From Lepisosteus oculatus (taxonomy: Eukaryota > Chordata > Actinopteri > Semionotiformes > Lepisosteidae): DNA of 64,000 nucleotides. This document shows, piece by piece, positions 23,383 to 37,600 of this stretch. The stretch lies in contig NC_090704.1 of assembly GCF_040954835.1 (NCBI RefSeq), forward strand, positions 14,095,501 through 14,159,500, in the 5' to 3' direction. Both the position numbers and the translations under genes were made by a program. The number at the start of each line of letters is the position of its first letter. The stretch's first letter is position 1. Below the pieces are notes generated by a model. That model made no database searches. It was given only the letters and a program-made list of their open reading frames with translations, and was not told the DNA's origin.

Positions 23383-24810
23383 TTACAGATCTGCAGTAAT
23401 TACAGATTCGCTGTACATGTGTCTATTTGAGTCCGATAACAAAGTAGCCTGCGTAGGGTCTATTGGCATAGGCTTTTGATTCATGTGTCCAAATACAGGC
23501 ACAGCAGCCCCACTAGGGAGATTGGAAAGGGTCATACAGTGGGCCAGCAAGGGCGTGTTTGCGTCATGATTGGACCCTGTGGAGGGCACGCTTGTCACAT
23601 GACCCGTGCTGGTGGAGCCACTGGCGCTGCTGGGGGAACGGCTCTTGGGGGGTGGACAATGCTGGATAACCCGCGGTGGGCCCTGGGGCTGGAAATGGGC
23701 AGCGGGAAAGGCGGCATAGCCAGTTGGAATGGGGTACCCGTTTACCGGGATGAATCTCTGATTCTGAGGCATCTGGGCCGTCATGAATCCTGCAATCTGA
23801 CCCTGTGGTATCCCCTGCGGAATGTGAATGTAGTTGGCGTAGCGGGGATTGCTGAGGTTGCTCACTGGGCTGGCGCTCAGGGAGGTGGTCTGCGTTGTGG
23901 CGTTTCCACCGGAGGGCGTGGTGGAGCTGGCGTGGCTGGAGATGCCCTCCCAGGTTCTCATCCGGGTGTGGATGTCCTTGAACCGTGGCCTCCTTGAGGG
24001 GTTCTCCTGCCAGCATTCTGTCATCAGGCCATACATCCTGGGGGGGCAGTCCTCTGGGCAGGGTAGCAGCTGCCGTTTCCTCACCATCTCGATCACTTCC
24101 TGGTTGCTGAAGCCATAATAGGGCTGCAGGCCAAAGCTGAATATCTCCCACAGAACGACACCGAAGGACCAAATGTCCGAGTCCGTGGAAAACTTCCCAT
24201 ACACAATGGCCTCCGGTGGCATCCACCGGATGGGCAAGAGAGACTTGGGCTGGACTCTGTAATAATCCGAGGCATAGATTTCCCGTGACAGGCCAAGGTC
24301 GGAGATCTTGACTTGGAGCTGCTCCCCGACCAGGATGTTGCGAGCGGCCAGGTCTTTGTGGACAAAGAAGTGGCTGGCCAGGTACTCCATGCCTGCCGCG
24401 ATCTGGATGGCCACGTGCAGGAAGTCCCCGTGGTCTAGGCTGGACCTGACAGTGCCGTCTTCGTCGCTGCTGCAGCCCACGTCCGAGTGGGGGGAACGCA
24501 TGATGAGGAACTCGTGCAGGTCGCCCTGGTTCAAGAACTCAAAGAGCATGCAAATGGGCTGCTCCTGCGTCACCACACCCAGGAGGCACACCATGTTGTG
24601 GTGGTGAAGCTCTGACATGAGGGAAGCCTCCTGCTGGAACTCGCCCCACAGCTGGGGGTTGGAATAGTCCTTCAGGGTCTTAATGGCGACCAGCTGGGCG
24701 TGGTCCATACCGGGTAGGTAGAGGTGTCCCTTGTAGATCTTCCCAAAGGTACACTCGCCAAGCTCCTCCATGAAGCGTACGGCTGACAGGGGCAACTCCT
24801 TGGCTTTGCT
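23383..24810 (-). CDS. ror1: ror1 exon 9, kinase-like domain and C-terminal tail
   Basis: The whole intracellular catalytic-like region is in one GC-rich exon (475 residues plus stop). Counting from its first serine, the glycine loop is GECTFG at about 18-23, the ATP-site lysine VAIK at 44, the catalytic-loop position reads HKD at 151-153 instead of HRD, and the DFG position reads DLG at 171-173. These changes are known in the ROR1 family, which is why its kinase activity is weak or absent. The activation-loop tyrosine pair DYYRVQ and the WMPPEA motif follow. The tail is rich in Ser, Thr, Pro and Gln and closely follows mammalian ROR1 to the end. Large open frames on other strands or frames here are shadows. 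Confidence 0.98.
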   Translation of the reverse strand, partial: SKAKELPLSAVRFMEELGECTFGKIYKGHLYLPGMDHAQLVAIKTLKDYSNPQLWGEFQQEASLMSELHHHNMVCLLGVVTQEQPICMLFEFLNQGDLHEFLIMRSPHSDVGCSSDEDGTVRSSLDHGDFLHVAIQIAAGMEYLASHFFVHKDLAARNILVGEQLQVKISDLGLSREIYASDYYRVQPKSLLPIRWMPPEAIVYGKFSTDSDIWSFGVVLWEIFSFGLQPYYGFSNQEVIEMVRKRQLLPCPEDCPPRMYGLMTECWQENPSRRPRFKDIHTRMRTWEGISSHASSTTPSGGNATTQTTSLSASPVSNLSNPRYANYIHIPQGIPQGQIAGFMTAQMPQNQRFIPVNGYPIPTGYAAFPAAHFQPQGPPRVIQHCPPPKSRSPSSASGSTSTGHVTSVPSTGSNHDANTPLLAHCMTLSNLPSGAAVPVFGHMNQKPMPIDPTQATLLSDSNRHMYSESVITADL

Positions 24811-25574
24811 CTAAAGGAAGAGAGAGAAGAACAGAGCGGTGTGACCAGCGAGCACAGAAACAAACACAGATACCACTTATCATAATAATACTAATAATAA
24901 TAATTCTTATTATTATACAGCTATCACTGCTTCCATTTTGGAAATAAAATTTTTTTTTAGCTGCAGGATTTGTAATGAAAAGCATACGTAAAAGGAGAGA
25001 CAATACAGCAAACTGAAAATCTGAAATAATGGTGTACAGAATATGCATTTATAGGGTGAATAAAATGGCTCTTGTGCAGGTCAAGTGTGGTTTATGCCAA
25101 AAGGGAAGTAAGAAACTTACAGGAGGGAAATTATACATAAGAAATCAAATTATCAGTTATTATTTTGTACATTCTTCACTTTGTGTCTGGGTGTGGTGTC
25201 TGATGTGATGAAGCAGCACTAACATGCTGTTTTCACAGAGTTTCCTAATTTTCAGATTCAGATTTCAGATTTCAGATTTCAGATGCTTGCTTAGTGGTAG
25301 CATTTCAAGCCTCAACAGTCAACAGATGCTTCTTATTGCCTCAAAAGCAACTATTGAGAATTTCCTCTTCACGAGGAACACCGTATTAGCGGTCTGATTC
25401 AGAGAGTGAATTCGTGTAAAAGAAAATAACAGGCGAGATCGCTGTTTTGAATGCAGATTAAAAAAAAATCAACTTCAAAAGTAAGGCACAATCCACCTTT
25501 TCTTTGTAGCACACAATTGAGAGGAAAATGTTTTTAGTGGAGTGTCCAGAAAAGCTATAACAACAACAACAGGT

Positions 25575-25622
<48 letters not shown>

Positions 25623-28600
25623 TTTGAGCTAGCAATTCAGTTTAGCACTTCATGACCATCTGTAAATGCAACACTTTTTCTGTCTTTTTAGAAGAACTAA
25701 TTAAAATTATGTAATACACAGAGAACCTATACAAATGTGATATTTATTTATAATTGGTAGGTACTATACAGACTCCTAAATACAAAAATGTTGATTATAA
25801 CCTACATAAAAATATAGCTCATTTATTTAAACCAGCGTATCTATATATAGCAATTAAAACCACCAAATGAATAACATTTGTGATTGGCCTTGACGCTCTC
25901 TGACATTTATACAGTTTTTAGTATGAAGCTCCCAGGTGTAGGGGGATTAGCTATGCACAAAATATTTATATGCTAAAAATATGGAGTCTTTGCTTTCTGC
26001 AAATTTACTTCCTCTGGTAAATTAACCCTGGAACATTTTACTTTAAACTGAAATTACATGCAAGCACCAGTAGGTGGTACCAGATGCTTGCAATCTCCAA
26101 ATAGCATTGTCAGTTAATAGTCAGTTAAGTACTGAGTCAAACCATTTGTTTTAACTGTAGACCCCAGCAGTAAGCAGAGAATAAGTGCAGATCTGTTACA
26201 GTTTTGAAACAAAAAACGTTTCCAATAGCACAACTATAGTACTTTTATTGCACCTCACTTTTTATGGAACCATTGAACTTCTGAACTGCATAAAAGCTAA
26301 AGAAGTTAAAATAGCATTCCATGAAGCAAACTTGAATTTATTGCATTTGTTGTTGGAATGAATATATTTTCAGAGGATAAAATTTCAAGCTATCCTTCCT
26401 TGTAAATCTTCAGAGAAATGTACTTTGACCCTTCTGGTCATACTCATTGTTTGCACTGCGCTCCTCAGATGGTTAATCAGAATCAGTTTGACCTTTGACC
26501 AGTCATAAAATACTGAATTATTTAATTATAGCTTTCAAACCTAGAGTGGAATGACCCCATAGGACAAACACTACCTATACACAAAATAAAGATAAAACTT
26601 ACATGTCACTCTTTGAATTATGTAGACATTAGCCTTTTTTCCTACTTGTATCACTACAGTTGTGGTTCTATCTCACAAGATTATTAATTATTCAGCTCCT
26701 TTAGCCAATAACCATTAAAACAACCTTAAGCAGATCTTACTTTGACTAAATAAAATCTTATAAGAAAAAAGTCTTATTCAATGTGAACACTGAGGTGAGT
26801 TAAATTGTAGATTAAATTTACCAGAGGATGTAAATTTGCATAAACTCAAAGACTCAACATTTTTGTCATATAAACATTTTGTGTATAGAGGGAGAATTCT
26901 GTTGTGCAATGAGTTATACAAAAATTTTGTTATTCTTTCTCTTGGACTGTTTGGAAGAGATCTGATACAGTAAGTTTGTTACTGCCTTTTTTGTTGTTTA
27001 CCATTATGATACGTTTCAGGTAGATAAAACTGCTTAATTACCAAAATACACTCGGTGTGGTTACAGACTAAAGGGCTAGTTCTGAACAAGAGATGAAAGG
27101 TCAGAGAGGATGAGAAACCCCAATAACACAAAATGAAAAAATGAAATTCCTGACAGAAGCCACAGTCTGTGGGGAAGCAAGCGGAAATCAGTGTTATTGC
27201 AAAAAGGACAGATGTTTTATGTTACAGAAGATCCTTGAAGCCAAAGCTCAGTTCAATCTTCCTCATGGTTTACAAAATACTTGTCATAAACAGTGACCCC
27301 TCTATGACCTATAACAGGATTGGGCTTGTTCGCAGTGACACTGGGAAAGATACCCAGGGCCATAAGTATGCAGAAATTAAATAGATGTCTAAGCTAGAGG
27401 CTATAAATCTGCAAGCTTGTTGTTTGACAATTCTGTGCTGTACCCAGTGTAAATTGTTTTTTGAAGAATGCACAGTGCTACTGGCCAATGTAAACTCAAT
27501 GTCATGGAAAACATTTCCCAGCTTCTGTCTCGTTCCTGATTATCTTGTGATGTACAGTAGAGGAAGACTGATCAGCAGTGACATTTGATGAATCTTAGAA
27601 AACATTTAAATCTTGTAGTGTAAAAAAACGTGCCTCAGATGAAGTGTCCTAAGGACAGAAAGACACATTCCCTCACTAAATGTTCAAGAGTCATCTCTTA
27701 CACATCTTGGATACTGCATATAACCTCTCAGCTACTTCCTTGTTGTGGTATGCCCATTCCTAAAACATATATTTACTTAGGCTAGAATAATACAGAAAAT
27801 TACTCTTCTTTTAAGAAATACTACAAAAGAAGGACAAATAGTACACTATTTTTAAACTCAGAATATGTGCATTATAAACATTGAGTTATTTTTCATGCAT
27901 GTGCTGGCCAAAAATAAAAATAAAAAATAGTTAGAAAGTAAACAGCCTGTGAGAGATAGGCAAAGGGCAAAGGATACTGAAATTAACAGCATAACCCTAT
28001 GGACAGAAACACCACAATTATAATATTTGTGCAAATGAGAAATTTATGCAATGAGTACGGACTTGAGTCTATTGTAAGGAAAACAGAGATCTCTATAGGA
28101 TCATAGAGACACCAGGAAACACACAAAAGATGTCATTGTGATGCTGGCTATGGTTTTGTTGATAAAAAGAACAGAGCTTATTATAAATAGATTTTGATTG
28201 ACTCCTGAAGAAAGTCCCCCTTCCTCTCCCTACTCCTAAAGGTCTGTGACCTGACCGATGGAGATCTGGAGGCCAGAAATCAGCTCCTCAGCATGGCCAC
28301 ACAGCAAGCAGAACAAACCTCGAGCTTCAGACAGAGCTTTCACAACTTCAGATACACAACACCATCTCCTGTGCTTTCTTCGGATGCCGTTTTTAAAACT
28401 GACTTCCACACTGTTTGTTTTGGAAAGTCGATGAAAGTGTACAACAATGTTACTTCAGAAGTCAGAATACCACAGGGTTTGTGGTGGTTTGGTTTGTCAA
28501 AGCAATGGGGAATTATATACTATCCAGAGAATGCCGCGTTGTACCAGAAGAATGCAAAATAATAAGAACACCACCACACCAAGATTCCTGGGCTTTTGGC

Positions 28601-31600
28601 AAATGACTTCCATGTGGTGGCAAACTTTGCTTTATGCTGGATGTCTGCATCAAGAAGTAAAGGATATGAGAAGTTTTCAAAAAGCTACGAACATCTCAAT
28701 TTGAACACAAAGGAAAGCAACCTAAGAAAAACAGTTAAAATGTTCAAAGACAAAACAAACGCAGTGTAAATTAAAGGAGAGGGAAAAAAGAGGAATTAAT
28801 AGCCTATTGTACTTTTAATGCTGTTTGTTTACTGCAAGTTAAAGTGCTTGCTTTTCCCTGATTTTGTGCCACCTGAGAGTTCCTGATGCTGGGACTGAAA
28901 GTTTAGACTAAACAGCACATCATTTATATTCATTTCTGACCACTGTATATTAGATAAAACTAAACGTGATGACCACAGACTGCCACTCACTGCACTGAGT
29001 TGATAGGGACATGATGTACTTGCCTGCTGCATCTCAAGCCGTAAAGCATAGAAAAATCAGTGTCCGAAAAATGCCAGCATTTGGACCATGAAAGTCTATG
29101 GCACAGCTGGCTTACAACAACTATAAAGTAACACATACAAGAGTTCAGCTCTCCTTGTTTACCATCTCATGTGTTCTGCAGTTACATTGCGATGTGCAGC
29201 AGGCCGGGTCAGGATAGACTAACATTTACAGCTGTCATGCCACTTTAGGCCATTAAATTTCTCTAAATAGACACTCTGGGGGACAATTAGTTAATTGGAA
29301 AATTGGTGAAGAGTTAGAAGGTGAATTCTCATATGGGTGTGATTAAAGGAATGATTGGTATAAAAAGGGCGTCATGAGGTTAGTTGGAACAGGGCAACTC
29401 ACGGGGTTTGCTGCGGTAAAAAGATGTCTCCATTGGATTATCAAGCCATTGTGAGTTTTTCAATGCTCACTTCGGCCCTGTGAGGAACCATATTGAAGTT
29501 GGGGCCTTTCATACCACAGAATATGATGAAATCAGAAGTTCTTAGGCCGTTCTTATATTCATCCATGGCCAAGAAGATGGTACATTTTTACACGGGCTGT
29601 GCTACAGTCACTAACCTTAGGCTTATACGTATTCAGCATGGACATCTCAACGTTTTGGCCGCGTACTGGTTTGGGCTGCCTCTGGGCTGGGGGCCTTGAG
29701 GTCTTCTGGTTGTTGCGGCAGACGCAGATGAAGAAGAACAGCAGGGCTATGGCCAAAGGAATGGCAACGCTCGGCACCAGGATGTAGAGGATCCCCATCT
29801 TACTGCTCTCCTTGAAGTCTGGAGGATGAAAAGATAATGCCTTCTCTTGTTTAAAGACACTCTCCCCACATGTTTGTAAAACGAAAAAAAAAATCCTCAC
29901 ATTACACAATTAAACAGACAAATTTTAGACTGTTATAACTGCCCACAGGGACTCTTAAATTAGTACCCCAAAAGAATTGTCTGGCACTTTACAACCTCTT
30001 CACTGTGGCTTTTTTGAGGAAGGAATAGGTGTAAATTAAATATAGTGCTAAATATTTTATTTATGTGCCCCCCAGGAGAGATAAAAGAGGTCTGGGCACC
30101 ATTTTTATTGCTTTCTTTTATTTTAAAAAATATATAAATTACCTAGAAAAATATCTTTCTGTACCATGTAGTTGAACTTTGGAAATTATTTGGAAACCAA
30201 GTAATTGTAGTGTGGAATGACAGTGTTATTTTTTTAATTCATAAATGCAGGTTAATTAGGCCTCCTTTAACATAAGACAAAATAAAATGCAGGAACTTTA
30301 CATTTCCAAAGAAACAATGTAGGACAAGGAAACAATCAAAGCTGACCAACAGTACTTAGAATTAAATAATTCAGCTCTCATGTGGCAGTGAAAAGCTGAA
30401 CAATGATCACATTTGATATCCCTTTAGTTGTATAAGGCTTTTCTGACAATAAAATTCGGTGCAGACGGTTTATGGTTTACATAAGCAAATACTGAGTGGA
30501 ATTCTGATTAATATGTAGTTCTCACCACAGACTGGGATTTCACACAGCTCCATCCTGACAGAGTCGTCTAGGGTGAAGCACCAGGGACCCTCATGCTGGC
30601 TGCCAGGGTTCCGGCAGTACGAGTGCCCCCCATTCAACTCTGGGTACCTCACTGCTAAAAAGGTGTGGCTGTGGGGGTACTGGGAGTTCCAGGGCTGGCA
30701 CTGCAGTCCTGACTTGGTAACACTGACGGTCCCCCGATACTCAACACCAGAGCTGTTGTAGCACTTGTGATCTAGAAAAGTCAGACAGCACAGTCTCCTT
30801 CAGAACAGCTGTACAACCCTGTGAGAAACCCATTTCAAACTACTTCAAGTACAGATGTGCCAGATGTGCACAAAGGCATATCAATTTAACGACTGCTTGG
30901 CAAAGAGACGGTTTGTAAAAGGAATACAATAAAAAAAGGAAAAATTGACAGAGCATGTTAATATTAGAAACAATGACTCCTTAAACCCTTCTCCAGACAA
31001 TTTTGTAGCAGTCAAATTTACAGATTTCTTTTTTCCTTTTCAGAAAAATTAGAATTGGCAATTGCTTTTTTTATACCTGTTCAATTTGGGTTTGCTAACT
31101 GCGACTTTCTGTCTTGGCATACAGAAATGATCCCTGGACCCAAAAGGGAAACATAAGAAAGTACCGTATATGTCTGCTCCATTGAGCCATTCCTCTTTTG
31201 ACAAGCTACGAGCTACTCACTAAACGGAGCTACACAGCAGCCACATACAGGAGGTTCAGGAGGGGTTTGAGGAGATTTGTGTCCACCATAAACGTGCAGA
31301 CACCAGGATCACTAGGCAGTGAAGGAGCCCTGGGCAGGTCATTCCAGCCCTGCCCCCAGCATCGCTGAGCCCGTTTTGTAGCACTGTCAGTTACAGTCGG
31401 TCACTTTGAACCAATGACATCTGGATCACAGATCTCAAACTGCTCTCTACACCTGCGCCTTTACTGGCTGAGCTGCTCATGAACCCAGGCTGCAGACGCA
31501 TCAATTAGGTGGGGCTGCACATTGGTGGTGGTGGAGGGGTGTCCCCATTACCTGTAAAGCGCTTTGAGTGGAGTGTCCAGAAAAGTGCTATATAAGTGTA

Positions 31601-34600
31601 AGGAATTATTATTAATTATAAGTACTTTAATAACGGCTGTCAGCTAGAGATGGGAGGGAGACAAAAGAGAAAGGGCAATCATTTCGAAAAGCTTTCAGAG
31701 GAAGGACCACCACTGGCACACAGCAATGGACAATCCACTTTTCCTGGTCTTACTCTTATTAATGGGCTCCGCCATGGGGATCCCAATCCTCATGCAATTG
31801 GCTGCTTCGCGGCTGTCGGAGGCAGGAAGGTCGTCGCAGTTGGGCAGCTTGAGCCTCTTGAGAATGACGGGGTTGGATCTGGCGATGATGTACTCCGTCT
31901 TGCAGAGGTCGTTTTCCAGGATCTCGCACTCATCCTTGCACAGGTCGCGGGGCTTGTCCACTCCGGATGTCCTGTCGCAGAAGGGGAAGGCGAAGTGGCA
32001 GAGGGAGGGAATGGCGAACTGGGAGCACCTGTCTGACAGATGGCTGGAGGTGCCGATCATCGTGAAAGCCGCTAAGAAAAGGAAAAAAAAATCAAAGCCG
32101 CTCTGAAAACCAACAGAGGTCTCTATTTCCTCAGTAAAAAACACAACTTTTTTGACCATTTGTAATAAAAACGTATTATATATATTAAATCACAATAAGT
32201 ACCCTAGCTTCCGTCTTCAATTCCACACTCCACACTCCACACTCTCCAATTCCAACTTCTCTATTTCAGACATCTTTCCTCGGGTACATTAGTCACAGCA
32301 GACAAAACTGTCTTTATATTTCTAAAGCTTCAGATGCAGCACACACAGTATAGCACAGTAATGCAATTAAGTGTAAGTTTGCAATAATTTTACTGCCGTC
32401 AAAGAAATATCAATTTTTCCCAGACTATTTCATTCACTACCTTTTGTTGGCTACTAAGACATTATACTGCAATGGTTATTAAACTTCAAATGACAGTATA
32501 GACCTTGTCCCTGTCAAGTATTTTACATTTTATAGAACTTTAGGACAAAGACAGAAGAGAATACTCTGGCTGCCAAAGACATGTTTCCTGAAGATATACT
32601 GGACCTTTAACAGATGTAGCACTTTGTGATCATGATTTTAGAGTATGCCTTGAGAGTAAATTAATTTTAAAATATTGCATATTAAACAAGCTGTGTCAAC
32701 AAAGATAGAAAACAAGATTTATGCACTTTATTTGGAACCAAAGTGCAAAAAAAAACACTTTAGTTTATGCACATCATACTGGATTAAATTACACCTGTTT
32801 TTGGAACCTGCTCCCTATTATAATTCAAAAGTAACATTCTGGAACAATACAAAATGGTCACTGTAGAACATGCCACAAACTTGTGGATCATCTGTTTCAA
32901 TAGATCAACATCTATTTCTCATACTTTACTCCAGTGTCATTGTGTCATTGTCAATGCTTATTAAGAGACACATACCCTATAAGAATGCATTTGTTAATAC
33001 GAGATTTGAATTGTATGAAACAGATTAAGTCCATCTGCATTTAACCATTGTGGATAATTATGTCTTTTTTTCCTTCTGAGTTTTAATTGGGTTGAAATCT
33101 TGAAAGTACTGCAAATACGCCTCAGAAACATTCAACCTGATCCGATTTCCGTTGATATGTGTGTATTTTAGGTGGAATATAAAAATAAAATGTTGTAATA
33201 TTTTAACAAAAGACAAAGCCAAATACAGTACATAAATACCTGTTATCTGATTTTCAATTTCACCCTGCATTTGTAGTGAATCCACAAAAATACTCCGGTT
33301 GCCAATGAACCTTGCACAAGCGATGCCTCTGTAGGGCTGACAGAATCCTTCCTCATCGTACTCATCCCTGGGAAAGCAAATAAAGATCACACTGGGCATT
33401 CACTGGACACTGTCCCCATTACCACTACTGAGCAGTGACTGAACACTAGAGAAACAAATAAAAGCACCTTTACAGTTTCATACTGTCAAAAATGTTCATG
33501 TTGAAATACTAAGCATATAATGTCAGATTTACATAAAGGTGAGTACGTTTTGAGTATACAAACTGTGATATTTGTGAAGGGAGAATAATTGTACAATACC
33601 AAATAAAAAGGAAAAGTAAAGAAACTTAATAAGATCCCTTATTCCCTCATCCCCACCTTCTCACACGTGTGTGGATTGGGATTAAAAAAAAGATCTTCTT
33701 ACATCTTCTTACACTTACATTTTTACTTCAACTCATCCACTTTTTACAGTGATCCTGCTGGTTTATTATTATTTAACTGGACTTAATTGGTATTAAAAGC
33801 TCTTTTCAGTTAAATTCTAAAAAAATGATACATCCTAGTGTGTATGCACGGCAGCGTGATTCCTTAGTTATACAGTCCTGGCCGAATGCGAAACATCTGC
33901 TTTTACTTACAGCTAGTTATCAACAGGCCACTAGGGAGCAGTAGTTTTCACTGGAAAAAAAACTTTCATGCAGACTTTTGTTGCAAACTGAGTTATAGGG
34001 ATGAAGAGAGAAAGACAGAACTCTGTATAATTCACGGACAGATCCACAGAGTTGAATTACGTGAAGAGTATTCATCAAATTCAATTCCCCACAGTATTAT
34101 GAAACAGATTTGTTTGTGCTTGTGTTTGAAATTCAGTATAATTTGCATACAATGTCTTTCTCTTGGAAGCATGTCATGTAATTTAAAACAAATGAACTAC
34201 AATATAATCGAACACCAAATCTTTATACTATTAGTATGTGTTGGCAAGTGTGCACAGCAAGTCATAATATCCAGAACACATTCAAAGATATAACCTTACT
34301 GAACTGTTATAAGCCTTTTATAAAGCACTGAGCAGTCTCCTTGTCATGAGATGGTACTGAAAATCATTAACTAAGGGGATATGAGGTCATTTTTCATTAT
34401 ATAAAAGCTCTGCGCCATCTTTTGTATAATATTGGTAAAACAATAAGTATCTTAATTCTGACTTAACGAGCAAGCAAGAGGAAATTTTAGGAGTTCTGCC
34501 AGCAAACTTGATGTACATTCAAATCTGTCCTTTTAAAAAAAATATACAGACATGAACACGGAAATGGAGGCACACTCAGACTGAAACTGAGTGGCTGCAC

Positions 34601-37600
34601 AGCCTGGGTGTCAGAATATTACTGGGGCAGGAGATAAGAAGCAGATGTTTGTATTATTACATTTTGCCATCTGTCTCATCACAGACGGAAAAACCTTTAA
34701 AGTTACAGTAAAACGTCTTTGACCCATTTGACTTTATTAAAATGCAGTGGTACAGACTGCGCACCCCTGCCATAGCGCTCAACATTGGGCACTGTAACCC
34801 AATAGTTTCCTGCCCCAGGGGCAGTTGCCAGCTGTTGGATGCTGTTCAACAGGGTGTAATGAAGAGTCAGAGACGTTTGTAGACTGCGCCACTCATCTGG
34901 CATGCAAGCGTCTTCACTGTGAAGCTGCAGGTTGTGTCTCCACTAAAGACCCATGAATCATCACCCTCGCCCTGAGCAGCTTATGTGTTTTCCAGAGACA
35001 CTCTTATGTTGTCGTGAAATTTATACATTAGTATGGAGCGCACAAAAAACAGCATGAGTTATGAAAAGTTTGTTGGAGAACTTAAAGGTCAAATTATCCA
35101 ATTGTTTGAATCCAACAACGGAAGAGTTACCAAAACAAAAATAACAATAAAAGAGATGATAATTTTAGGCTATAGTTCTATGTTAGAAGATGAATATTGT
35201 TTTCCTATTGAGAACATGAGATGAACATGATTTAACATGAACATGAAGTAAACGGCCATTTATTACTTGGTTTGTTGCTAGACTCTTTCCCCACCTCCGA
35301 CATCTAAAAAATGAGATTAAAAGCAACATAATCCAACTCTGATCTTCACCCGCACTCATTCCTTTTCTTTAAAGGACATGTTCCTTTAAAACTAGAGCAT
35401 AGGTAGTGGAACTAAATAAAAGACAATTTCAAATGACACGAAGACTACACAAAACCGTTACTCAATTTTTAGCAAATTACTACTTTCACTCATCCAAACC
35501 CAAGGCTGTCTGCTGTCTGTGCTTTGAGGAAATGAGCCACCAGCTAGAAGACCCAAAAAAAACTATTCACTATTTGCACAGTAAGGTTTATCCAGTCTTT
35601 TTCACAATAGACACTACCCCCCTTCACATTTCATTCATACTAGCCACATATATTCATTTTTAATTTTTAATTAAAGTTATTTGGACATTTAACAGAGCAT
35701 GCTGTAGTCTTTTGGATCATAAATCTTCTACACAAAATGTAATAAAAACATAACAAAAATATACATAAACTCCCCAAATACAATAGTCATCTAACAGCGG
35801 TCAGTTCAGATGCACAAAATAGTATTTTTGCTGGAGGCAGATTTGAACATGTTAAAAAGAAGCATCCCAGTTGGGATACACACACATGGATGGATTCGGC
35901 AGCACCGTTGTGGATATGAATTACAAATCCTTGTGGATCCTGTCACGGTAAAACAATAAAGAATCAGGGGGAAGAAGCAGGATATTTAAACACATGTTTG
36001 ACTTGGGACTACTTGGATGTTCTGTGCCAAGTTAGCATTGAGAGAGACATACAGCCACACATTGGGAAGATGGATCGGCATACTTCTCAATATATTATAA
36101 TAAAAGTCTGACATTCCTCTGAGCCATAGTTTTAAATTGGTTAATAAGAACTGTCAGACAGTTAAATGATTATAGGCCTTTGACATAACAGAACACCGTG
36201 TCTTTTCATTAGGAGCATGTAAGACTTGTTTTTTATGGATTGCTCCTAGAGTACCTCAGCTTTTATTTCTCTAGCAGGATTTGGACCAAAACGCTTGGTG
36301 CCCTTTCAGGGGGTCTCATCTGTATGCAATGGAGATTGTAGTCAGGGAGGGAACAGGTAGTTAAAGGTCTCTAGATACTGCAAGCCAGGTGGGTCTTATC
36401 ACTCGACTCCGGACAACTCCCAGTTCAGCTACAGAACAATTTTCTCATTTTTCACAGATGTTTCCAATGAAAATATTAAATACTTCACTAAATAATACGA
36501 AATAAGCTTCAAAGTCATTCAAAAATCCTGGATGGTATTTTGTATCGTGGATTTTCGTGGTATCGTGGATTGTTTTATGATTACAAAAAGGAAAACACTC
36601 TGTTGACCGATTTTACGGAGAAGCCCTACAGGTATCTTAGGCTTTCTAATCTCCCTGACCTGGGATTGGCAGAGTTGCATATAAAAACAGCAGCTGCGAG
36701 CACTTATGATGTAGCCCCCTTTAATGTACTGAGGATAAACCACACCAGATATATATTGGCCCGCCATTCAGGAGAAATGCATCTCATGTGCTTATCATTA
36801 CAGAAGAGTCAAGGAACACTGGGGTTCAGGCAGGAATCGACCACTGTGCGTTCTCATCTCGCTTTGATAAAAAGGATTCACCTCGCAACTTGAAAGCCTT
36901 ACAGAGGCCAGACTTGCACTCTGTGGGGAATCATCTCATGGGAGAATGGCAGGGGTGCTCAGGAGGAAAAATCCATTTCAATTTCACTGCGTTGGACTGA
37001 TTGAAACTTATTCATCAAATTCAAATTGCCACAATAGAATAAAAAAAGACTTTAAATTGACTTTTGATTTAATGCTCCTTCTAATTTTATTTTTCTTTGT
37101 TCCATCTTTTCGTTTTAAGTTCCAATTCGCTGACGCGGTCTGAAGTAGCAAGGACTGTCTTCTATTCACATCAGCTGGATTTCTTACGAGGAGCAGATGT
37201 GATTCAACCAGGTACATGTACAAGAGGAAGTGTGAGAGCCATGATCAACCAAGCAACCAAGTGTGGCAGCACAGACATTGTGAGATGTCCCAGTTTCCCA
37301 GACTGGGAACCCTGAGAATGCCTACTCTTCAAAAAGGACGCCAAAGTGAAGATGTATCAATTTTTATTAGGCAGAGTTCTATCTGTAGGTGACAGAGATG
37401 TTTTGCTGTAAAGTTATGTTATTAGCACCAACAAAACAGGAGCAATGACCGTAAACATGCTGGTGAGTGGCAAAATTACTTTTCACCAACATCAAACAGA
37501 TACCCACAGAAGGTTTAGGCTATGAAGATATCAATTTTGTATGCTTGTTGCACAGAGATAATGGATTTCATTGACCAAAGCTAATACAAAATCCCTTGGG

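Noticed and set aside
23476..23997. 173-codon plus-strand open frame opposite the ror1 last exon
   Set aside because: It is antisense to the GC-rich ror1 coding exon and its glycine-rich composition mirrors the codons beneath it.
23564..24226. 220-codon minus-strand open frame
   Set aside because: Alternative-frame shadow of the ror1 kinase-like exon, which matches ROR1 in the other frame.
36540..36893. 117-codon plus-strand open frame in ror1 intron 4
   Set aside because: Overlaps other open frames, shows no recognisable motif, and is within the length expected by chance in 64 kb.
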